Source: Tomocerus qinae
Taxonomy: Eukaryota > Arthropoda > Collembola > Entomobryomorpha > Tomoceridae
Assembly: GCA_020055645.1 (NCBI GenBank)
Contig: CM034548.1
Coordinates: forward strand, 39,176,296-39,240,295
DNA: 64,000 nt
Reading direction: 5' to 3'
The stretch's first letter is position 1. The number at the start of each line of letters is the position of its first letter. Shown here in pieces: positions 1 to 10,800 of the stretch. A model generated the notes under the pieces. That model ran no database searches and was not told the DNA's origin. It worked only from the letters and a program-made list of their open reading frames with translations. The position numbers were made by a program, and so were the translations under genes.

Positions 1-1729
1 CGTTAGCGTGACTTGCGTCACTGAATCTCAGCAGTTTTGTTCTTTCGCAAAGCCAGTTAGTATGTATTAGTAGATGCCTACAGTATTTGTCTACACAGGA
101 TAATATTACAATACACGTCCGTAGATATTGATCAAGCAGAATGTCAAGTTTTTTATAGTCGACGCAAAACGATTACATAAAAAGAGAAAGCGTATTCGAT
201 CATTTCATCAAGTTAATGAAGATCGTAGCTTAGTCTTGTAGATTTTTTCCTAGCGAATCCATCTAAATTGATGTAATAGACCCAAACTCAGTAGAGTAGG
301 TACACATGTAAGATAATACTTTCTCAGATGGAACTGATGCGTCTTACAAATAGAATGCTCTAATTTCAGACTGTACTCTCAGTCTATTTCTTTTTATAGT
401 ACTTTAGGGTTTTTGTGGCCGCGCACAAGATTCTATTTATAAATGAGGATTGAATTTCTAGATATTTTCATTTATCAGACTAAAACATAATCACATACGT
501 AGCAAAGGACAAATTATATAGTTATGGGGTGTTATATTAGAATATTTATGAATGCAGTCCCAATTTATATTGATTAGACTTCCATTTCGGGAGTATATGC
601 ATTCTAACCTATATAGGACATTGTTGGGTGTATACACGGACATATGATACAAACCTGTGGGTAGAATTTTCTCCGTGAAATGTGTAGAGCTGATTGATTG
701 ATGTGATGAGGGAGTAGACTTGGCACAGTGTTCTCTTCTGCAGGCAGTTGTAAGCAGTTAACCGTAGATTCTGCATACGTTCACAGAAAGTGTTGGGTAT
801 GAAAACGAAGATGCTGAAGAGTCGTGGATTTTAAGGGAGAATTCATCGTCAGGTTTAGAAAAGAATGGAGAAAATTGCATGAAATAGAGAAAGTCTGTGA
901 AAAAAGCAAAGTTGAGATGAAAAGATTTTCTTGGCCTATTGTTAGCGTCAAAGTGAAACTAGTAAGGAGAGATAAGTACGAAGTGCTAGGTTCGCTATTA
1001 CGATAAAAAATAAGAACAAAATTCGCAGTGGAGAAGAGAAAGGGAGAGACACATAGTCAAATAAACTTTCTCATGTTTGTCACAAAACAAAAGAGATTTC
1101 CAAGAGGAAGGGAAAATAAAGCTAAAGCAAAGTCAAGCCAAGCCAAGCCTTGCATATTTTCTTCACAGATATATTATTGTACAAGTTGAGTGTCCTGTCC
1201 TGTTTTGCCCTTGTTTCGTATGAATTCTTGTGCATAAAATCCCTAGTTGAGAAAATATATAGCTTCTGGTTTACAATGGAGGGAATCTCTCCACTATCTT
1301 TAATGCATTTGTGGTACCTACCTACACACAGCACGGACAATGTCACATCGTGGCACTGCACGGAGAAAGCATAAAACAAGTTTTTTCTATTTGTATCAAC
1401 CAATTCACTCTGAGACGTTCGCATGTAAAGGGAGAGAGATGAGTGAGATAGTGAAGGGTAGATATACGGAGTCTTTTGTGCCCAGACTGCAGATAAGAGG
1501 GGTACTACTCACCACAATCATATAAAACATCTAAGTAAGTACTTCTTATATATATAGTGCCTATACAAGTCCAGAAAATAAAAGTAGAGCGAGTGGATTG
1601 GCCTTGTTGTTGGTGAGTGTTGGTGGCCTGGCTATGTTTGTCAGTTTACGAGGTAAGTAAGTGAGTAGAGCTGAGTAGGATTGATGGGTGACAAATAGTA
1701 ATGGATGGGTGAATGGTTTTGTTGGACAG
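1..1729. other. upstream flank or intron of the carboxypeptidase gene; no exon recognised
   Basis: The exon at 1730 opens with an acceptor (GGACAG) and starts in the middle of the catalytic domain, so this stretch should be intron of the same gene. I looked for the expected preceding exon (HG[ND]E..GRE) in all three + frames and did not see it. A strong donor-like GAGgtaagt occurs at 1651-1659, but the frames before it do not resemble M14. No other feature can be supported. Confidence 0.5.
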
Positions 1730-1866
1730 CATCTCGTAAGCCAGTACCCACAAGATGAGTACGTGAGATGGCTCCTTGAGAACACTCGAATTCATATCAT
1801 GCCTTCCATGAATCCGGACGGTTTCGAAGTGGCCAAAGAAGGAACTTGTGAAGGCGGCCAAGGAAG
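1730..1866 (+). CDS. carboxypeptidase M-like, catalytic-domain exon ([13 protein letters not shown])
   Basis: The exon begins in phase 0 after acceptor ggACAG (AG at 1728-1729) and ends with two bases of an Arg codon before donor gtaagc at 1867. It encodes 45 complete residues from HLVSQYPQ through GTCEGGQG. The segment [16 protein letters not shown] is diagnostic of the regulatory carboxypeptidases (CPE, CPD, CPM, CPN). Its Arg corresponds to the Arg127 region of classical CPA, which polarises the scissile carbonyl. Confidence 0.9.
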
Positions 1867-4800
1867 GTAAGCAAATCTGAAAAGAAAGCAAACTTTAAAA
1901 AAACTTTCTTTCTGGTGAAACTCAACTTTCACTTTGCCTAAGACGGAGCGGGCAGCTAGTTATAGTAGAAATGCTCGCAGCAGTTACCCACAGACACAGC
2001 ACAGTAGAAAGTACAACTCTCCCCCTCCAACTGAAACTTTGAAACTCGGGAACAACTCAATTCCGTTTGTGATGGCAACGTAATAAATGTAAGCCTTCAG
2101 GTGGGTTCTTATAGGGTGCGTATTATTTGTTCCGAGTGACTCTTGGGAGCTTTTAGAAATCACGGAATTCAGTGAAGGACGAAAAGGAAACAGGATTATT
2201 TCTGGGTGGGTGTGCAAGAAGTATTTTGTGGAGGCGGGGAGGGAAATTGAGAAAGTGGGTTTCCGCCATTCGTACACGTCCCCCGATTGGTTCGGAGAGG
2301 AGTGTATGGCAATGGTCCTGGTCGAGACTCAACAAACTGATGTGTGTGAGTGAGTTGAAGCCAGAGGTTCGCCTCACGTCAGCTCGGCTCAATTCCATTC
2401 AATTTAATTCAGTTGAGTTGAGCTCAACAGTTCTAGAACTGTGCTCAATGTTCCATCCCATTTGGCTCGTGTTACATTACATTACATTAGTCCCTATCCC
2501 AATGTAGCTTTCCCATTTCCTACCTACTTAAATGTAAACGATATGGGACACTTACTATACCCTTCAAGAAAGGAACAAATCTTGCGAAGATGATCGAGTC
2601 TATCATAATATCACATCACTTACCGCCTTTCCCAGTTCACTGCTCACATATAATATCCCAATTTAACTTACAGCCTTATTGTAATGGACCAGATGCAAAT
2701 GGACATAATCTCTCTAAACTCTAAATCCCCTTTTAATAACCTCACACCATTCTCAACTCTTTTCTCACCATTAAAATACACCGATGTGAATGCATTTTCT
2801 AAATCAAATATGAGTTTTTTATGTAGGTTTATAGTGCAAGGCACGTTCTAAAGGAGAAAGGATTTTATTTTATATGTCATGTAGAAATATGTCAAATAAT
2901 ATTCTAACTTGTGACTAGAATTCCCAATATTTGAACCATTGTAGTGATAAAAATGTTTTCAGTCCCATTTATCTTATTTTCACCATTTATTCGTTTTTAT
3001 CAATTTTTAAAGCATTGTGTGAGTTTGCATGGCTCTATTGTCAAAAGCTGTTGATGTTATAATTGGCAAGTTCCTATTTCATTTTATATGCACTTAGTGT
3101 CTAACTTTCTCCATTAAATGGAGGAGGAGGAGAGGAGTTAGTATAAAAATGTGAGAAAGTAGTGTAAATCTATATTACACGCACGGCTGAAAGATTTTGC
3201 TGTTAGTTTAATGGGATTTGTCTATAAATTACAACGCATAGAGTAAATACATCCGATTTTCTACAGAGAAATTTTACGGGGATGAGGTTCTATTGTATTC
3301 AGAAAGGTCTTGACTTGACTCTGCCATTGTACTTATCGTTAGTTGTCTGGGTAGTTCTCTTAGTACATAGTTTAGCACCAGTTTCCTCTTCTCCAAAAAG
3401 GGATTCCTCTCACTGTGTAGTGTAGTGGGTAATTTATGGACATTCCTCTTCCTCAGAGTTGAGATGCGACTCAAGAGCAGCCAAATGGAGTCAAGTTCCC
3501 AAGCACGGCAGATTGGGAGCAGAGTCTCTTACTGCGTGGTGATAAAAGTATTACTACTTGACTACTATTATGTACTACTTATGTGCTTATGCATTTTACT
3601 CGACGTTCTACATAATATTTAATGACTTGTTCGGGTTGATTAAATGTACCTACTATACTATATTACCCAGAGATACTTTATCTCCTCTCTTCTTCCTACA
3701 AATCTTCCTCTCTACGAAATGTGGGTCCCCATCTTGTCACTAATACTAAATACAATATTTACCACACTCCATTTAAATTCACTTATGCCTGAAGGTTCCA
3801 CTTCAAAATGAACCCACTAATAGTTGGGATCATTTCAGTGGCACCATTTCTATGCAGAGTGTAAAAAAAGACTATACCTACTATCCTATACCTATATACC
3901 TACTACTTATATACCTATGTCAACCATTCGGGATGGTTTGTGAATATATGCACAATATTTTTAATCGCCCGAGAAATACTTAGGTTTAAAACACATGGTG
4001 TAGCATGACAAAAATAATAATGAGAGCAAGTAAATATTCTGTGAATGGGGTAAGTGGCAGGACATTAGCAGAAAGTAAATTCAGGAGGAACAAGTCTGTA
4101 CAAATTTTGTCCGTTTGGAGAGATTTGGGTTTAAGTTACAGAGATAAGTAATGGGATATAATGGAGAAATGAGTCATAGATGTGTGTGTAAGAATTGAGT
4201 TTGTTCTTCTACTAGTGCTGTGTGTATTTTTGCTGAGCGACTGCTTTATCATCCTAATAGCGGAGGATAGAGAGTCTTTCTCGGAATAATAATTGGGAGA
4301 GAGGAGATTTAGTAAGAGAAATGTGGAGGAAATTCAATTTGGGTGTTGTGGATTAGGTACAACGCTAGAGGTTACGACTTGAATCGAAATTTTCCGGACT
4401 ATTTCAAGCAGAACAATGCAAAGGCCCAACCTGAGACAGAACATGTGAAGGAGTGGATCCAGAAAATTCAGTTTGTCCTCTCCGGAAATCTTCATGGAGG
4501 TGCACTGGTCGCTTCATATCCCTTCGACAACACGCCCAACACACGTAAGTCAAAGTCCCATTCAACACAATTTCCCATGTGCTGACACATTCTTTTCCCC
4601 ACCGACAACCGATGCGCTCAGGATACAAAGATTAATTCCCACCATTTACCCTCACCGAAACCCATCAACATATTTAACATTGCCAAAAAATTCACAAGAC
4701 AGGTGCTTGTGCAAATGCGTAACCAACCCTCACAACCATATAGGTAGAGCATTAAACTCTTTTTATTGTCTACTAATGAGATTTTCTGCCAGTTATTTAT

Positions 4801-7800
4801 TGAAGTTCAAAGAAAAATCTCTATTACTATTTGCATACATAATCCTGTAATAAGTAAGATCTTAAGTACAAAGAAGAAGTAACTTTTAGTACTAAAGGTG
4901 GAGTTTGCCAAATGTTGCTTATTTGTATCGTCAGGAATATCTTTTTCCAATTTCATGCGATGTAATAAATTGAACCTTAAATTAGGACATAAGAGTTTTG
5001 GAGAGAAATATTGAGATGATTGAAGTCTAGGACATGAGGACACGTTGTAGACTCGCAGATAAGTACGAACAGAATATTGAACACAATATCTACCTATGTA
5101 TTTATATGTATACTGGGTTTATACGGACTTGTCTCGAGGTTGTTGGAAAGATCCAAGTCTAAGTGGCTCCTCTCAGAGTTTGGCACTGAGATAAGACGAA
5201 GATGAACTTGAGGATGTGCCTCAAGTCAACTTACGAGTCTCAACAACCCGTAATTGTCTCTCATTTTTCTCTACTTCAGCCTCAATTCTACTTTTCCACT
5301 GTGACTTTTTTCAACGGAGATAACTTTTACAAGGAGAGAAGATTGAAAAATTCAGTGTGTGGCTATCAGCGCAGAACAGAACATGCACAAGGCACATTCT
5401 TCATCCTTAAAGACCGCGTGTGTACTTTCAAAACATTTCGTGTTGATTTTCCTGCGAAGATGAACTAAAACTATTTTCTTATGGATTACTTTTAAGCCAA
5501 GTCGGATTGTTTCTTCTGTAATCCACTTAACCCATCCCAAAGTAACTATAACAATGTCTTTCTCACACAGAAATTCCTCTATCATATACTTTATCGCATC
5601 ATTCTTTCACAAAATCTTCCAAAATACAATCATTGCCGTAGTTATCACTAAAACAAACTACGGTTTGCAGGTAGACTCAAATCACAACTTTAAATTTTGT
5701 TGAGTATTTACAAGAGGATACAATTTGGGTTGTAGGGGTATACGAATTCGTTGAAAACTTAGGATCAAGAGCTTTTATTCACTTAGATAGATATAAGGTG
5801 CTAGAAACTGTATACACTTACACGAATATAAATGTCCGTATATATTTACGCATTCAGATGTCTTGCTTATACTAACAACTTATATATTTTCATTCAGTAA
5901 CGCTAGCATTCCACGACTATTGAAAATATTTATGCGGTACAATTAAATTGGCTTGCTTTAATAATTTTTGCTAATTTTTGAAAAAAACAAGGCACCGCAA
6001 TAATCAATCTTGAACCCCATAAATTTTACAAAATGCTGTACATGGTATGTTAATTTCTTATTCAATGGTCCGATGTGAAATAAAATGCTAGCTGTACTGA
6101 ATAGCTAAAAGTTCGACTTTCGCCTCTTTTGGGGCATTTTCCGTTTTAAAATGACCATATTTACTGTGTGTATTTTGTGTGACTTGCTTGTTCACTGACT
6201 AGGACTCTGCAAATCGTCGGCTACTTGTAAAGGTACGTGTATCTGTACTTTAATAGATAGAGATTGTTATACTGGTTTAGTATACCTGCTTTAGTGATAA
6301 AGTGATAAATTAAGCATTTTATGAAGTGTACTGAGTAAGAGAAAGACTATCGTAAAATGTAGCCTAGCATAATATAGTAGACGCACATAGTAAAATTTTT
6401 AGTAGCTTTGAAAGAAAGTGTTCTAGTGAAAGTCGAATAGGCAATGCATCTTCAGATCATAAATATTTTTTGGTCGTTTTGAGTGTTGGTATCTCATGAA
6501 ACTACATACAGTCGACTGGTCGAAGCTTTTTGTAAAGTGTAATGTCTACCTAATCGCTGCATCATCTAGAAATATTAAAGTGTACCTACCTCTTGTGTAT
6601 TTATGTTTGTCTAGTGCTTTTAGTACATCTCCCCTATTGCTTTTGTGTTTGTAAATTACCTCTTCTATTAGTGCACTATTTGCAGAGACTGCAACGTTGG
6701 CCTTAACAGTAAATGGGCTATTTTGTCAAACGGCTCTTTTACGTTCCTCGTGAATAGCCAAGTCGAGAAGCATAAGAAAAATGTGGATTGGTCTGGGATT
6801 CATGTTTTTAAATGCTAAAAGAGATGGTCTCCTCCCTGACATTTACTACGGGCTCCCGTCCTTGCCAGAGATGAATGAAACCGTTTTAAATAATAGAATT
6901 TTGACATATAAAGCTGTAATTTACGTGATAAAGAATCGTGTTCATTCATACCCGTGCTTTGCATGAATAAAGCATTAGACGGTCGGAGACCATGAATGTG
7001 AATGACTTCATCCGTCCATCCAAGAAATTCAATCCATTTCGCAATCACCCAAAAGTTTCTCTTATCTTAAGCCATCTTCCACTACTTGAGGAATCCAAAT
7101 GCAATCGTCCTCGCATGCTTTTTCTCTCTCCCACTTTTATTCTATTCTCGTCGGCTGTGGTCCGCCTGCAATGCTCCGACTAAACTACTTCCACACTTAC
7201 TGCATTGGAGGCGGGTAGTAAAAGAGAAATGTACTTACAATATAAAATGTATTATTCTACTTACCTACATTATATACCACTCTGCTGACTAAATAATATA
7301 CCTTGTGTTTGTCCGGAGATATGCTTAGCCGAGAAAACCATTTTAACAATACGCACCTACTTATATCTATGTAAGACCTCGGCGGACGTGGATGCTCTCC
7401 TCTCTACGTGCCCCACTCCGCGCTCTACAAAAACAGCTAAAAACAAGAAAGTGATGTAGTACTACAATGTGCTTTTATTTTCCCTGAAAGTAATCTGTCT
7501 CTAGTTTTAGTGGAAGGAGAGAGAACCTTGAATAGACTATCTAAGAAATCTAACGTAAGGTCATAAGAACAGACTAAAAACTATGGAAAGTGAGAACAAG
7601 ATAAGTTTACTTTTACACTTTGTCTTAGTGAATTCCTTGTCTCTGCATATCCCACTTTTATCTACAGTTTAACCATATACTACATAGATACAGGTATGTA
7701 CACTGTATGTATGTAGTATGTACACTGTATGTATGTAGTATGTACACTGTATGTATGTAGTATGTACAGTTTACTGATACAGCCAGATACACGATGGATA

Positions 7801-10800
7801 TCGCCATAAATGTTTACTTTAGTCATCCTTCCACGACAGATTGGTTCCTACTTTCACTTCACTAACTGTACACTTATGCTACACGTTTCTATACTAACCT
7901 TCATCAATCTGTCCATCCCTATATATCTATTATATCCCCTCCCCAACAGTTCCAAAATAGCCCCACTATTTAACTCACTTTCTTATCGATTCCCTTCTCA
8001 CTGTTTTCTTACTATATTATGCATACAGTTGCAAATATTTCAATTCCTGCCACACTGAGCTGAATGGATATCCATTCAGATGGAAAAACTCCTACCTCTC
8101 CGTCTACTTTACTAATGCCCTCCTCATACCTTTCTTTTACAATCTATTAAATATTAACAACTACCAAACAAACCCAATTTATGAAGTAAATGAAAAATAC
8201 TAACTGAAAATTGAAACTTCCAAGAAATGTAATATTTTCTTTCACTTCCAAGCACGAAGCTAATCATTATAAATAAATAGTATAAAGCAAGTCTTTCCTC
8301 AAAAGGTACGTAGCATAAGAAAGTAATAAATTTGCATAAGGCACAGAGATATCTTATTTGTTCCAAATCGCTTTGGCATTGGTTCAGATATTTGGAAGCA
8401 TAAAGAGTTGTATCATAATAATGCATAATGGCTAATAGTATTTGTATGTACGGTGATAACTTGAACTTTAGACATTAACTTTTCAAGACAAGATTTGTAA
8501 AATACAATATATAGTAAGTACATGGAACTCTAAATAGCCATCTCCTCCTCCTCCGTATTTAGATGGGATAGAAATATCTGTGCTCGCTAAATTGCGTTTG
8601 GTTGTTCCCATCTGTAGCAGTAGTAATGCGAGTTAGGGAGTAGGTAGGTGTAGGTATAGATAATATGCAGTGTGTGAGTATAATATGTACATGTAGTTGT
8701 GTCCTTCCTTCTGTTGTAATGATATTGCTCCGCAACCCCAGCCAGCCAGCTCAGTCAGTTCAGTCAGTAGCGTGTTGAAATATCTTTACATTTACGAGCC
8801 AACTTTGTCATCGTCGAGGAACTTTTGGCTTTCTTTCTATTTTATTCAGTATTATTTCATTTCGGGAGAGCGGGGAAAGCAGTACTTACACTATGTGAAC
8901 TTTTCCTCTGGTTTTTCTCGTGGAATTGGAGAGCTGCCACAAGTTGGAGTTCGCTTAAGTAAAACTAGTTCCTCTCTCCAGCTTTCTTCTCCTTACGTTC
9001 CCTTAGTACTGTTTGACTACACTTGCCAAAGAAACGTTGTCTTCCTCGTCTTGGCTTGGCTTGACTCAAACACTGCTTCGGTTTTTTAACGCCCCACAGT
9101 GTTTCTCCGCTATGAGTAAGCATAATATATTGTGGTGAAAGTCACAGAATAGAAAAAGTAAGCTTTTGTCAGTGAGGAGCATGTCTCATTGCTTTCCCTT
9201 CAATTTCATAACAGTAAATGGAGGACTACTACAATGCTCTGCCATCCACCACTCCTGAACAAGTCGTTAACATATTCTATGGACGTTGAAAAGAAAATGT
9301 GATTTCGGGCTTCAACTTTTTCATTCTCCACTCAGCCCCAATTTAATCACAAATAAATATGAAAGAAATAAAGAAACTTTGGATTTAACCATTTATTTAA
9401 CCTTTGTGTTGCTCCGTATGTCCTCCGCAATTCAAAATCCCATTGTAGTAAAGATGCATGCTAAGCAGAATGGAATACAATGGATGAAATAGCTAACTAT
9501 TTACATAAACATCACAAACTTGCTATCACTTCAATTATGAATAATGGACTGGGAAAGTAGTATATAAATATTTAATATTGTAATCTTTGAATTCGCAAAA
9601 AAAATATTCAGACCTGTACAGTTATTTCATTTGTGACATTCTTTAAAACGTGCATCTTTCATACGTAATATTTTCCCAAATCCTTCTTACCCAGTTGATT
9701 CCCCAAACATGAATAGATCTTGGACCGTGTAAAAGCAGATTACCTTTTTACGAACCCTTTTTACTTCCATTTATTTAACAAGACTTTGCGCCCCGTCAAT
9801 TTCTTTCCTTATGATATCCTCCTTGGCTGGGGACTGGGACGAATAAAAGATTTACTCTTTCAAATAGTCATAATCTTGCTACATTTCTTCTTTATGACAT
9901 CACCATTGTGTTTTTTCAACTATGAATCTTTATAACTTGCATACAATAATAATACACTATTCTATCTGTGTAACGATTGTACTTTATGACTAGCCCATTT
10001 CCTCCAACAATGTGTAGTTGCTCCCTGCTATGTTTTTCCTTTCCCGTCTTATTACATTTATGGACTGTGTATAGGTAAGAGAAGCACTTTATTACGAGCT
10101 GTTACTTTAGTTGCATTTCTTGTCTTTTGACGTAAATCCGCAGCTAGCAATAAATGCAGAAATAAATTATAAGGATGCTAATAATATTATTTTATTGCTT
10201 GTCATAGAAGGAACAGGCACAATTTTTATGACTATAGCCTGTGCAGATTTAATGTGGGCAAAAAATCTATGTTTATTTAGAACACTAGTAATGAGTATTT
10301 TGAAGGGGTTTAATAATATTAATACGTGAGTATTATCATATTACAAAGATGTTACTAGTGCTGTGGTTTCTATTTATCGATTGAGATTTGTAATTAAGGA
10401 TAGTCATAAGTTTGTAGGTGTATAGAACTTGTAGGCGTAATTAGTAGACTATCACTGCAAAGTAAATTAATGTGTTTATGTATCTATGGACTAACAATAT
10501 TTTCTTATGCATGCATTCTGTGTTTCGTTTCGTTACAGGGTGGATACCATCTATCTTCGCAGTTGGTACACAAATTATTCATTCATGTTTTACTTTCTGC
10601 TAGATTTCCAGTTGCGTATTTGTATTGCTTACAGTTCTTTTTCATTTCCGACTCTACATAATACTTTCCCATAGAATTAGACAATTAAAACTTTTTCTCA
10701 GCAGTGGCCTAATCAACTGCTATGATTATTAATAGGGTCACGTTAGTTTAGATAATGAATATTTCCAAAGTAATTATTGTAATGCTTTGTGCAGAAAAAG

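Noticed and set aside
1560-1654. Upstream carboxypeptidase exon ending at the strong donor gtaagt at 1655
   Set aside because: None of the three frames before the donor resembles the expected HG(N/D)E..GRE segment.
8697-9089. 130-codon + strand open frame in the large carboxypeptidase intron
   Set aside because: Ser/Tyr-rich sequence without known domains or conserved motifs; the less AT-rich composition explains the length.
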